DNA of 64,000 nucleotides from Methanohalophilus sp. RSK (GCF_003722075.1 NZ_RDSK01000001.1:124001-188000); one strand, 5' to 3'; positions 46,561 through 54,954 are shown, counted from the first letter of the stretch. The notes: a model not told the origin generated them from the sequence alone. Translations and numbers: made by a program.

Positions 46561-46797
46561 GTGGCAGATCAGGAGGAATTGAGATAGGGGCTGGGCAAAT
46601 ATTTCGGTGTCTGTCCATCGTATCATCATTCCAGGGCCTGTTTATGCAAGAATTGTTCGTCCTATCCGGGTGAAGGTTATATGTTCTGTGCACGGGGTCC
46701 TGTATCCGGTGAGGCCCGGCAGGGCTGCAGGTGTAAGGACTGTTATGTCTATCATCAGTTTGCGCTTGAAGGGGATTATTTTTGCAGGCGGGAATGA
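46561..46797 (+). CDS. DUF2769 Cys-rich protein with an in-frame UAG
   Basis: From GTG 46561 the frame reads VADQEELR, then TAG (46585-46587), then GLGKYFGVCPSYHHSRACLC, KNCSSYPGEGYMFCARG and CRCKDCYVYHQFALEGDYFC to a TGA. The MFCARG and paired CxxC motifs are those of DUF2769, small putative metal-binding proteins of archaea. No ATG, GTG or TTG start lies between the UAG and the domain. Either UAG is read as pyrrolysine, it is a nonsense mutation, or CTG 46591 initiates 14 bases after an AGGAGG (46571-46576). Confidence 0.55.
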
Positions 46798-46800
46798 ATT

Positions 46801-47220
46801 ATGAACAAAAATACAATAATTGTGTTAATTTGTGTACTGGGAACTCTGACTCTGGCCGGATGTGTACAGCAGGAGGCTGACAACACCACACCACAAACTG
46901 AAAAATGTGAGTTTTCCGATGTTTCTGCAGCAGAGGCATTCAATATGATTGAGACAGGGGATATTTTCATCCTGGATGTACGCACCCAATCCGAATATGA
47001 TAACGGCCATCTGGAGGATTCCCACCTGATCCCTGTTTCTGAACTTGAAGGTCGGTTGGACGAGGTACCTTCGGAGACTGCGATTCTTGTCTACTGTCGC
47101 AGTGGCAGACGGAGTGTAACCGCCTCGAATATCCTTTTGGATGCGGGTTACTGTGATGTGTATAATATGGAAGCCGGTTTTAATGAATGGCGTTCTGGCG
47201 GCTACCCTTACGAGGAATAA
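46801..47220 (+). CDS. Rhodanese-domain lipoprotein
   Basis: 139 residues. A lipoprotein signal (LTLAGC, lipid-modified C21) is followed by a rhodanese domain with the active-site loop CRSGRR (C99). ILDVRTQSEYDNGHLEDSHL is the conserved early motif. It would carry sulfane sulfur or act on thiosulfate at the outer face of the membrane. It begins three bases after the DUF2769 stop, so the two are probably co-transcribed. Confidence 0.85.
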   Translation: MNKNTIIVLICVLGTLTLAGCVQQEADNTTPQTEKCEFSDVSAAEAFNMIETGDIFILDVRTQSEYDNGHLEDSHLIPVSELEGRLDEVPSETAILVYCRSGRRSVTASNILLDAGYCDVYNMEAGFNEWRSGGYPYEE

Positions 47221-47259
47221 AACCCAATCTTTTTTACTTATTCTCTCCTTTTTACATAC

Positions 47260-48096
47260 ATGTTGTATGATGAGATTGACTGGGGAGAAATCTGGATCGA
47301 GCAGATGAAATTGCATAACGAGGCAGATGAACAGGTTCAACAGCCGGATCGCTGGGGAACCTATGAAAATGCCAGACGTTTCTGGCAATCCTCCCGCAAA
47401 AGTGGTAAACGGCTGGAAAAAACCCTCAAGGACATCCAGCATGACAGCGATTCCCGGATACTGGACATCGGTGCCGGTCCGGGTTCAATGGCAATTCCCC
47501 TGGCGCAAAGGGTGTCCCATGTAACTGCAGTGGAGCCTGCTGACGGCATGACAGCAGTCCTGAAGGAAAATATCGAACATTACAATCTTGACAATGTGAC
47601 ATGTATCCAGAAAACCTGGGAGGATGTAGCCGTTGAAGAACTGGATTCTCCTTATGATGTGATTGTAGCGTCCTATGCTTTGCATGTCCCCAATATCAGG
47701 GAGGCTATTGAAAAGATCCAGCAGGTAAGCAATGGCAAAGTTTACATCTACTGGTTTGCAGGCCCGACCTCCTGGGATAAGAATTATTCACGTATCTGGC
47801 CGCAGTTGCATGGCAGACAATATCATCCCTCTCCCAAATGTGATGTGCTCTATAATGTGCTCTATAGCATGGGGATCTATCCGGACATGGAAAATTTTGA
47901 GTTGACACATGAAACCCGTTTTTCTTCCCTGGATGAGGCGGTGGAGCACTACAAACCTCATTACAAGATTGGCAATAAGCAGCAGGAACAGATACTGCGC
48001 TCCCATCTGGAACAAATACTGGAAAAAGAAGGGGACGAGCTGGTCCAGGTGGGTCGCTCGTCAAGGGTAAAAATGTCGTGGGATAATTCCCACTGA
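47260..48096 (+). CDS. Class I SAM-dependent methyltransferase
   Basis: 278 residues. RILDIGAGPGSMAIPLAQRV is motif I, VTAVEPADGMTAVL motif II and PYDVIVASYALHVPNIREAI motif IV. An N-terminal extension (EIDWGEIWIEQMKLHNEADE) is typical of a methanogen group of uncharacterised methyltransferases. The substrate is not predictable. It is convergent with purH, with six bases between the stops. Confidence 0.8.
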   Translation: MLYDEIDWGEIWIEQMKLHNEADEQVQQPDRWGTYENARRFWQSSRKSGKRLEKTLKDIQHDSDSRILDIGAGPGSMAIPLAQRVSHVTAVEPADGMTAVLKENIEHYNLDNVTCIQKTWEDVAVEELDSPYDVIVASYALHVPNIREAIEKIQQVSNGKVYIYWFAGPTSWDKNYSRIWPQLHGRQYHPSPKCDVLYNVLYSMGIYPDMENFELTHETRFSSLDEAVEHYKPHYKIGNKQQEQILRSHLEQILEKEGDELVQVGRSSRVKMSWDNSH

Positions 48097-48101
48097 TTTT
48101 T

Positions 48102-49718
48102 TCAATGCAAAAAGTGCCTCATTCCGGTAAATACCAGTGAGACTCCCAGCCGGTTGGCGGTGTCTATAACTTCGTTGTCCCGGATGGAGCCACCAGGGGA
48201 GATAATATATTTGATATTGTTCTCGGCGGCATGGATGATGCTGTCATCGAAGGGGAAGAAAGCATCGGAGGCCAGGACAGATTCTGCAAAGATACTCTTG
48301 CAGTACTCCTCAAAGTCCATTTCAGGCTGTTCCCTGTCATAGATTTCTTTCAGGTTCTCCCGGGCTTTGGTGGCACAGAGTTTGCGAATGGAATCCACCC
48401 GGTTGGGCTGACCGGCTCCCATAGCCAGCATCATGTAGCATCCATCCTCATATTCCCAGGACAGATTTACAGCATTGGATTTGGTGCATTTGCAGGCTGC
48501 AATACAGAATTCGGACAGGCTCTTTTTTTCTTTGGGATACTCGGTGTCAGTGACGCATTCCCATTTATCGTACAATCCGATATTGCGGGACTGCTTGAGC
48601 ATTCCGCCTGCAATATACTTGTAGGTAAATTCTGCATCAAAGGATTCGTTGAGTGAAGGCAGCTCCAGCAGGCGCAAATTCTTGCTCTTATTCTTGAGGA
48701 ACTCCAGTGCATCGTGTTTGAATCTCGGAGCGATAATGATCTCTACGAACTTGCCCTTGAGGAATTTGGCAGATTCGAGATCCATCGGGACATTGGTGCA
48801 TATGATACTTCCAAAGGCGGATATCGGATCACCGTCCCATGCAGCTTTCAGGGCCTGCAGGAGTGTGTTGCCGGTTGCCAAACCACAGGGATTATTGTGT
48901 TTGACGATACATACTGCAGGTTTTTCGTGCCCCAATTCCTTAACGGTCTGGAGGGCGTTGTCCCCATCAACATAATTATTGTAGGAGAGTTCCTTGCCGT
49001 GCAGCTGATGGCAGTTTGACAGGGACGGCCCCTCTATTTCCGGCTGGGGGAAGAACATTGCATCCTGGTGCCAGTTCTCCCCATAGCGCAGGGTGGTTCC
49101 ATTTGTGAAATTAAGCCGCAGGGTATCTTCTCCCAGTAAGGTGCGACTTAAGTATGTATCAATTGTACTGTCATAGTTTGCAGTATGGCGGAACGCCTTG
49201 ACTGCCATTTTTTCCCGGGTTTCCTGTGAGATTGCTCCGCTTGAGCGCAGTTCTTTGAGGATATGTCCGTAATCTTGCGGGTCACTCAACACTGTAACAG
49301 ATTTGTAGTTCTTGGCAGCTGACCTGAGCATGGAGGGGCCGCCGATATCAATGTTCTCGATGGCTTCCTCCAGATTAACTCCATCCCTGGATATCGTTAT
49401 CTCGAAGGGATAGAGGTTTACGACCACCATGTCGATAAGTTCGATGGAAAGGTCTTCAGCGTCGCTGACGTGTTCCGGATTTTCCCGCAGGCAAAGCAGG
49501 CCACCGTGTATCTTTGGGTGGAGTGTCTTTACCCTGCCTCCCATCATCTCGGGAAATCCGGTGATCTCTGATACGTCAATTGTTTCTATTCCTGCATCCC
49601 GGAGCATACGTGCCGTGCCTCCGGTTGAAATGATCTCTACATCAAGTTGTTTGAGCCCGCGTGCAAAATCCACTATTCCCGTTTTGTCAGAAACGCTCAG
49701 CAATGCCCTTTTTACCAA
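48102..49718 (-). CDS. purH: Bifunctional AICAR formyltransferase / IMP cyclohydrolase
   Basis: 538 residues, full length. The N-terminal methylglyoxal-synthase-like cyclohydrolase has ALLSVSDKTGIVDFARGLKQ, ISTGGTARMLRDAGI and GGRVKTLHPKIHGGLL. The C-terminal transformylase has RYGENWHQDAMF, CIVKHNNPCGLATG and SVLASDAFFPFDDSI. It performs the last two steps of purine synthesis. Many methanogens use PurP/PurO instead, so the bacterial-type fused enzyme is of interest, though it is known in Methanosarcinales. Confidence 0.94.
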   Translation of the reverse strand: MVKRALLSVSDKTGIVDFARGLKQLDVEIISTGGTARMLRDAGIETIDVSEITGFPEMMGGRVKTLHPKIHGGLLCLRENPEHVSDAEDLSIELIDMVVVNLYPFEITISRDGVNLEEAIENIDIGGPSMLRSAAKNYKSVTVLSDPQDYGHILKELRSSGAISQETREKMAVKAFRHTANYDSTIDTYLSRTLLGEDTLRLNFTNGTTLRYGENWHQDAMFFPQPEIEGPSLSNCHQLHGKELSYNNYVDGDNALQTVKELGHEKPAVCIVKHNNPCGLATGNTLLQALKAAWDGDPISAFGSIICTNVPMDLESAKFLKGKFVEIIIAPRFKHDALEFLKNKSKNLRLLELPSLNESFDAEFTYKYIAGGMLKQSRNIGLYDKWECVTDTEYPKEKKSLSEFCIAACKCTKSNAVNLSWEYEDGCYMMLAMGAGQPNRVDSIRKLCATKARENLKEIYDREQPEMDFEEYCKSIFAESVLASDAFFPFDDSIIHAAENNIKYIISPGGSIRDNEVIDTANRLGVSLVFTGMRHFLH

Positions 49719-49805
49719 AAAATCACCAAGTCAGGTTGTAAGATATTACTAATAAAGGTTCTGGTTTGTCTTTTTTGTGCTCTTTTTACTATTGGGGAGT
49801 CAATC

Positions 49806-50257
49806 TCATATTTTCCCTTTACTAAGGACAATTCCATAATGGTATGGTTTAAGGTCATATGTCAGGGGACTTTTGAACCCTGAGGATATAGCCCATTCTA
49901 TGCATTTTTCTGGCTCTTCCACATTAAAATATTGGATAGAATAATATAATCTACACTTTTGTCTTCAAGACCGCTGCCGTCTGATACAAAATCACGAAGC
50001 ACTGATTCAATATTGCTCAAATTTTCCACTTTTGCCTTCTGTTCTGTAATCTCTATCATTTCTGGCTCTATATCGATGGCGTAGACTTTCCCCTTTATTA
50101 TCTTTGCAGCTGGAATTGTAAAGGTTCCGTAACCACAACCAAAATCGGCTACATCCGCAATTTTATCGTTCAAACCCAGTTTTTCAAGGACCTCATCTGC
50201 TCTAAAAAACCCTTCCCATACATTTTCATCGGGCATTCCGCATTCTTTTATTTTCAT
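49806..50257 (-). pseudogene. SAM-dependent methyltransferase with internal deletion
   Basis: The first 110 codons are a normal methyltransferase start (VADFGCGYGTFTIPAAKIIK, VYAIDIEPEMIEI, VDYIILSNIL). The frame then stops. In another frame the C-terminal end follows at once (EEPEKCIEWAISSGFKSPLT, YDLKPYHYGIVLSKGKI, TGA at 49806). About 40 residues that normally lie between are gone. An internal deletion with frame change is the simplest explanation. Confidence 0.7.
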
Positions 50258-50277
50258 TTTTCCAGTCCAGAATCTGC

Positions 50278-50715
50278 TTACAATATATCTTGGTGTTTCT
50301 TAAATCTCTTTGAAAATTTTGCAAGAGATTCGCCACGAACATGGATAGAAAATTCAGAAAAGTAGCCAAAGGGTGTTGTATGGACCTCTATTCCCTTATT
50401 TTCCAATTTTTCTTTAATTTCAGAAATAATTTGCGATGCGAATTCAGGGGAAGATGTACTTGATGAGAGATGTGCAAAAGAATGCAAAATGATTCCTTCT
50501 TTATTCACTTTATTAAGGTACCACTTAAAATTTTTCACAGGATTTTTTATTATCTTGTTTTTTTTCTCTTCGTCCTCTAATTCAACATGTATGAAAACAA
50601 CTGCAGTAGTTTCTATTTTTTCTTCTTCTTTTATGTCTTCTACGTTTTCTAGGGTCTTACTAAAAGTGTCAAACCAAAAATATTCGGTATCAAATAGTAA
50701 AAAGTGTTGGGGCAT
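50278..50715 (-). CDS. Stand-alone threonyl-tRNA editing-domain protein
   Basis: 145 residues from the ATG at 50715. FLLFDTEYFWFDTFSKTLEN, TTAVVFIHVELEDEEKK, GIILHSFAHLSSSTSSPEFA and VHTTPFGYFSEFSIHVRGE match the archaeal ThrRS N-terminal editing domain (DTD-like fold), with the H-S-F-A-H-L-S-S and P-F-G-Y motifs. Free-standing copies hydrolyse mischarged Ser-tRNA(Thr). The extreme N-terminus is a few residues altered and abuts the divergent HdrD-like pseudogene, so the junction at about 50720 may be recombinational. Confidence 0.7.
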   Translation of the reverse strand: MPQHFLLFDTEYFWFDTFSKTLENVEDIKEEEKIETTAVVFIHVELEDEEKKNKIIKNPVKNFKWYLNKVNKEGIILHSFAHLSSSTSSPEFASQIISEIKEKLENKGIEVHTTPFGYFSEFSIHVRGESLAKFSKRFKKHQDIL

Positions 50716-50728
50716 CTGTCCTGTCAAC

Positions 50729-51769
50729 ATGGTTACAGAAGATAATCGTTTTACTCCACAGGGAAAGATTGAATCCCTTGCAAAGGATAGTTGCAGGTGA
50801 GAAACTGACATCGGATGAGATGGATAACATTTATCTTTCCACACGCTGCAGAGCCTGTGATGATGTCTGTCCGGTAGACATCCCTATTACTGATATCATA
50901 CAGTATGAACGGCAATTGCTGGCACAACAGGGAAAAGAACCTGCCAAAACCACAGCGATCTCTAAGAACATTATCGAACGTAACAGTCCCGGTGGTATGG
51001 ATCCTTCAACAAGGTTTTATGAGTTACAGATGATCTTGAAATTGCCGAAAATTCCGAGATCGCCTATATGACAGGTTGTTGGATTGCACACAGCCAGCCG
51101 GACATAGCCAGATCAACTATCCGCCTGCTCAATCAGGTTGGTATCAAGCCGATGCTTCTGAAAGATGAGAAGTGCTGCGGTCTTTTCCTCATAGACAATG
51201 GTCATCTTGAGGAGGCAGCCGTGCATGCAAAGAAATTCGTAGATTACATTGAATCACTGGGAGTGAAGAAGGTTATAGTTTCATGCCCCGGTTGCTATCT
51301 GGTTCTGGGTCGTGAGTATCCTAAACTCTACAGGGAGTTGAACTTTGAGGTCGAGCATTCTCTAAACCTGTTCAGGGATTTGATAAATGATGGTACTCTC
51401 AGACCAAACAATATTGATTATACTGTTGCGGTAAGAGATGCCTGTCCTCTGAAGCAATCAAAGGATATATCAAGGGATATCCTTTCCAGCATGGATGTGG
51501 ATATCAAAGAACTTTTTGATGGAAAACATGTTTGCTGTGGAGGACCTGCCGGCCTTAAACCCAACTTCCCGGAAATATCATCGGATATTGCCATGTTGTC
51601 GGTTAAGAACTATAAAGAGAAGGCCGATATGCTGGTTTCTTATTGTCCTTTCTGCATGCATCATATAGGTGGTGTTTGTAAATCAAAGGATGAAGAACTG
51701 AATATGAAAGACATTTCAGTTTTGCTGGCAGAAAGCATATTTGGAGATGTCAAGGAGATGGAATCATGA
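50729..51769 (+). pseudogene. HdrD/HdrB-like Fe-S (CCG-domain) protein, two frameshifts
   Basis: Three frames together give one protein: MVTEDNRFTPQGKIESL, a shift near 50778, then QRIVAGEKLTSDEMDNIYLS with STRCRACDDVCPVDIP, a shift near 51015-51025, then EIAYMTGCWIAHSQPDIARS to the end. Two CCG motifs survive (DEKCCGLF with SCPGC; HVCCGGPAGLKPN with SYCPFCMHHI). These bind the noncubane [4Fe-4S] clusters of heterodisulfide-reductase-type subunits. Residues are well conserved, so the decay is recent, or the assembly has errors. Confidence 0.75.
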
Positions 51770-52096
51770 AAGTAGGTTTAATCAGATGTATGCAAACAGA
51801 GGATATGTGCCCTGCAACAACAGATTTCAAAGTAATGAAGGAGAAAAAACTTGCATTCAAAGATGTTGAGGGCGAAATTGAAGTGATAGGTGTTGTTTCA
51901 TGTGGTGGCTGCCCTGGAAAGAAAGCAGTTCCGAGGGCTGCTGAAATGGTCAGACGAGGAGCCGATACAATTGCTCTTGCTTCTTGCAACCAGAGGTAAT
52001 CCAATAGGGTTTGCCTGTCCGCATGCTGAGCAGATGAAAGCAGCAATCAAAAAGAAAATAGGTGATTCGATACGATTAATCGATTATACTCATTAA
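51766..52096 (+). pseudogene. CGGC-domain protein, frameshifted
   Basis: The ATG overlaps the HdrD-like stop. MKVGLIRCMQTEDMCPATTD and VIGVVSCGGCPGKKAVPRAA (the CGGC motif) are followed by ALASCNQR and a premature stop. The next frame continues RGNPIGFACPHAEQMKAAIK to TAA at 52096, the known CGGC-domain end. One indel near 51990 explains it. It belongs to the same broken operon as the HdrD-like gene. Confidence 0.75.
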
Positions 52097-52213
52097 TTGA
52101 TAATCACAAATGTAATTAAACCTATTTAGATAATGATATGATGCTGTAGCGGTCAGGGAAGAGATGCAATTTATCTGATTGAAAAGATTTACTTGAAAGC
52201 AGTCAACCACTGA

Positions 52214-52246
52214 ACCCCCGGACCTTAGGCGTGGGAGTATGTCAGA
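52214..52246 (+). repeat. Solo IS200/IS605 right end
   Basis: CCCCCGGACCTTAGGCGTGG followed by GAGTATGTCAGA. The last 17 bases (CGTGGGAGTATGTCAGA) are identical to the right end of the IS at 4859-4875 in reverse orientation, and the CCCC...TTAG part is also similar. No transposase is near. It is either the relic of an excised or deleted element or a short guide-RNA-like remnant. Confidence 0.65.
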
Positions 52247-52255
52247 GAGATAGAG

Positions 52256-52633
52256 TTATACTTTTTGTTGTGCTTCTTTTTTAAATGTCCACTTCATTAA
52301 AGGTATCATTGCATCTCTAACTTCAATACCGTCCTCTGTTAATGAATATTCAACTCTTGGAGGTATTTCTGCAAAAGCTTCCCTTTCGATGAGTCCGAAA
52401 TCTTCTAACTCTTTCAGCCTGTCTGCCAATGTTTTAGGGCTTATGTTACCCAAATTCTGTGTGATTTCATTGAATCTTATTTTTTTTCTGTTTCCGATGG
52501 CGCAGATAATCAACAATGCCCATTTTTTACTGATTACATTGATAACACCATCTAGAGAGCATAAACAAATTTCTTCCCCTCCCTTTTTTGCGCATTGAAT
52601 GTTTCCACAGTGATTATTACTTTCTTTCTTCAT
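52256..52633 (-). CDS. HxlR-family transcriptional regulator
   Basis: 125 residues from the ATG at 52633 (GAAGGA upstream; an earlier ATG at 52651 is possible). A Cys-rich N-terminus (CGNIQCAKKGGEEICLC) precedes the HxlR winged helix: SKKWALLIICAIGNRKKIRF, NLGNISPKTLADRLKELEDFGLI and PPRVEYSLTEDG. HxlR proteins often sense redox or reactive aldehydes; the extra cysteines could be the sensor. It is divergent from the Cys/His-rich gene at 52735. Confidence 0.85.
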   Translation of the reverse strand: MKKESNNHCGNIQCAKKGGEEICLCSLDGVINVISKKWALLIICAIGNRKKIRFNEITQNLGNISPKTLADRLKELEDFGLIEREAFAEIPPRVEYSLTEDGIEVRDAMIPLMKWTFKKEAQQKV

Positions 52634-52711
52634 AGTTTGTTCCTTCTCCATTATTACCTATGTTTGTATAAACTTGAGATTTTAAATACTTTCTAATTAA
52701 TAGGTAGTATG

Positions 52712-52724
52712 TAACTTAAAGTTA
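52712..52724. promoter_or_regulatory. Palindrome in the HxlR divergent promoter
   Basis: TAACTT-A-AAGTTA, a perfect 6-base-arm inverted repeat, immediately precedes the GGTGAG ribosome site of the Cys/His-rich gene in the 101-base divergent gap. It is a good candidate operator for the HxlR protein. Confidence 0.45.
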
Positions 52725-52734
52725 GGTGAGAAAT

Positions 52735-53001
52735 ATGTGTTGCGAACAAGAAAGACATCATACAAATATGTGTTGCGAACAAGAAAGACATCATACAAAT
52801 ATGTGTTGCGGACAAGAAAAACATCATACAAATTTTGGGCACTTGAACCATGTTTCCGTTGGTGACTGTGGATGCGGACATTCGTTCCGTCGTTTTGTAT
52901 CTGCTAAAGAAAAGCAAGAGTTTCTGGAAGATTATAAGGATCAACTTAAGAAGGAACTTGATGCAGTAGATGAACATCTCGGAGAGATCAAAAGAAAATG
53001 A
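52735..53001 (+). CDS. DUF5320-like Cys/His metal-binding protein with triplicated N-terminus
   Basis: 88 residues. The N-terminus is an 11-residue unit repeated three times (MCCEQERHHTN, twice, then MCCGQEKHHTN), encoded by three 33-base direct repeats from 52735 to 52833. Each unit begins with ATG. Then comes VGDCGCGHSFRRFVSAKEKQ and a C-terminal coiled coil (FLEDYKDQLKKELDAVDEHL). CC, HH and CGCGH suggest soft-metal binding. GGTGAG precedes the first ATG. Relatives (DUF5320) carry one such start, so the tandem expansion is unusual. Confidence 0.7.
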   Translation: MCCEQERHHTNMCCEQERHHTNMCCGQEKHHTNFGHLNHVSVGDCGCGHSFRRFVSAKEKQEFLEDYKDQLKKELDAVDEHLGEIKRK

Positions 53002-53091
53002 AAACATGTTCCTTTCTGAAAGAACATCAATTTGTTACCTTATTTAATCAAGAGTTATTTAAAAATTCATGATCAAGAGTTTTAAAAACAG

Positions 53092-53931
53092 ATGATGAAC
53101 AAATTGTGTTTAATAGATGATGCAGACTACGATACTGCAATTAAAGTGGAAGGGCTTAGTAAAAAGTATGATAATGTCCAGGCGGTTGCAAACGTAGAGT
53201 TTGAAGTGCGGTCTGGAGAAATTTTTGGATTCTTAGGACCAAACGGTGCAGGTAAGACCACAACCATCAATATGCTTACCGGTCTGGCACTTCCAGACAC
53301 AGGGACAATCCATATCGACGGGATCGATTGTACAAAAAAGCCACGTGGAGCCCAACACCTTATAGGAGTGGTCCCGGATGAAAACAACCTGTATCCAGAG
53401 TTGAGTGGCTTTGACAACCTCTGTTTCTGTGCCGCTCTTTATGGCATGAGCAAGAGCGAACGCCAGGCAAGAGCTAGGGACCTGCTGGAAGCCTTCGATT
53501 TAGCTAAGGCAGCCAGCCGCAAGTTCGACAGCTATTCAAAGGGCATGAAGCGTAAGCTCACCATTGCTGCCGGAATAATCCATAAACCCAAAATTTTATT
53601 TCTGGATGAACCCACCACTGGTATTGACGTAGCCAGTGCAAGACATTTGCGTAATCTCATTAGAGACTTGAACAGGAATGGAACGACAATATTTCTGACT
53701 ACTCACTATATTGAGGAGGCAGAGCAGCTTTGCAATCGCATCGCTTTTATCGTTTCAGGTAACATTGTTCGTGTAGATTCTGTTGAAAATCTGGTACAGC
53801 CTATACAGGGAAAGCATGTAATACAGATTGCATGCTCGAATTATTCTAATGATTTACAAAATAAGCTCGTTTCTGGAGGATTATTAATATACAGGAAATT
53901 AATCAGGAAAGGAAATAAGGCATTACCATGA
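53092..53931 (+). CDS. ABC transporter ATP-binding protein (DrrA/CcmA type)
   Basis: 279 residues. Walker A is GPNGAGKTTT, the signature is YSKGMKRKL, Walker B is ILFLDEPTTGID and the switch is LTTHYIEEA. DrrA-type ATPases are usually 300-330 residues; here the C-terminal domain ends early and the ABC-2 permease normally next to it is absent. Instead the start of a DUF318 permease overlaps the stop (ATGA). A fusion of unrelated halves by recombination, or an unusual transporter, are both possible. Confidence 0.8.
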   Translation: MMNKLCLIDDADYDTAIKVEGLSKKYDNVQAVANVEFEVRSGEIFGFLGPNGAGKTTTINMLTGLALPDTGTIHIDGIDCTKKPRGAQHLIGVVPDENNLYPELSGFDNLCFCAALYGMSKSERQARARDLLEAFDLAKAASRKFDSYSKGMKRKLTIAAGIIHKPKILFLDEPTTGIDVASARHLRNLIRDLNRNGTTIFLTTHYIEEAEQLCNRIAFIVSGNIVRVDSVENLVQPIQGKHVIQIACSNYSNDLQNKLVSGGLLIYRKLIRKGNKALP

Positions 53932-54428
53932 ATGCTGTTGTCCTTCTCATTAATGGTACGGCCCTGGCAGGTATTCTAGTTGCATTTATGGATGATCAGG
54001 AAAAAGCAATTCTCTCAATCAAAATTGCATTTAAGGGTTTCATGCAAATCCTGCCTGTGACATTGATCATACTGATTGTGATTGCTTTGCTCCTTGGTTT
54101 TGTTTCCCCTGATAACTTATCCGGATTTATTGGGCAACAGTCAGGATTAGGCGGTATTTTGTTAATCGGGGTTGCAGGGGCTATTATGCATATTCCCGCA
54201 ATACTTTCATTTCCTCTGGCCGCTTCTTTGCTCGAAAAAGGTATATCTTATACCGCAGTGGCCGCTTTGATCACAACTTTGACAATGATTGGTACGGTTA
54301 CATTACCTCTGGAAATCCGGCAACTGGGCAAAAAATTTGCACTGCTTCGAAATGGAATAAGTTTTGTTATTGCCATTGTTATTGCTTTAATTGTGGGTGT
54401 GGCAATGGAGGCAACGTTATGGCAATAA
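53928..54428 (+). CDS. DUF318/COG0701 permease, first half
   Basis: 166 residues with five hydrophobic segments. FKGFMQILPVTLIILIVIAL and IGVAGAIMHIPAILSFPLAA match the first repeat of DUF318 permeases, whose members include the organoarsenical exporter ArsP. Full-length permeases have two such halves; here the second is the next gene. It overlaps that gene by ten bases and the ATPase by four. Confidence 0.75.
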   Translation: MNAVVLLINGTALAGILVAFMDDQEKAILSIKIAFKGFMQILPVTLIILIVIALLLGFVSPDNLSGFIGQQSGLGGILLIGVAGAIMHIPAILSFPLAASLLEKGISYTAVAALITTLTMIGTVTLPLEIRQLGKKFALLRNGISFVIAIVIALIVGVAMEATLWQ

Positions 54429-54952
54429 GTTCCCAGATCAGCAATCAGCAGAACCTTAAAGATTGGATTTCTCTTGGAATTGTATTGTTGATTGCCTTTG
54501 TGGTTCTCAAAATATATCCTTTCAAAATCGGGAGTGTAATTGAATATTTCTGGCAATATACGATGGAAATGGTTCTAATTCTCCCGGCAGTTATGTTGAT
54601 AATGGGGCTTTTTTCAGTATATGTTTCTAATAATATGATAGAGAAATATCTTGGCAAATATGCTGGGATAAAGGGCATATTTCTATCATTTTTCCTGGGT
54701 TCTTTACCTACAGGTCCCTTGTATGTTGCTTTCCCTATAGCATCTCATCTGCTGGAAAAGGGGGCTCGCGTATCCAATGTCATAATCTTCCTCTCGGCCT
54801 GGGCATGCCTGAAGATTCCACAGGAATTGATGGAGTTTCAGTTTTTAGGCTGGAAATTTATGTTTTTGAGGTTATTTTTTACTGTAATTTTGGTAATCAT
54901 AATGGCTAAAATCATTGAATATTTTTTTGGAATTACTGATGATAGGTTATAA
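54419..54952 (+). CDS. DUF318/COG0701 permease, second half
   Basis: 177 residues with five to six hydrophobic segments. MIEKYLGKYAGIKGIFLSFF, LGSLPTGPLYVAFPIASHLL and FLSAWACLKIPQELMEF match the second DUF318 repeat, including its conserved SxPxGP/L motif and the intramembrane Cys in AWACLKIP. GGAGG precedes the ATG. The two halves probably assemble. The first repeat copy (54955) begins three bases after its stop. Confidence 0.75.
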   Translation: MAISSQISNQQNLKDWISLGIVLLIAFVVLKIYPFKIGSVIEYFWQYTMEMVLILPAVMLIMGLFSVYVSNNMIEKYLGKYAGIKGIFLSFFLGSLPTGPLYVAFPIASHLLEKGARVSNVIIFLSAWACLKIPQELMEFQFLGWKFMFLRLFFTVILVIIMAKIIEYFFGITDDRL

Positions 54953-54954
54953 TA

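Noticed and set aside
52735-52833. CRISPR array from the three 33-base repeats
   Set aside because: The repeats are contiguous without spacers and lie inside a coding frame.
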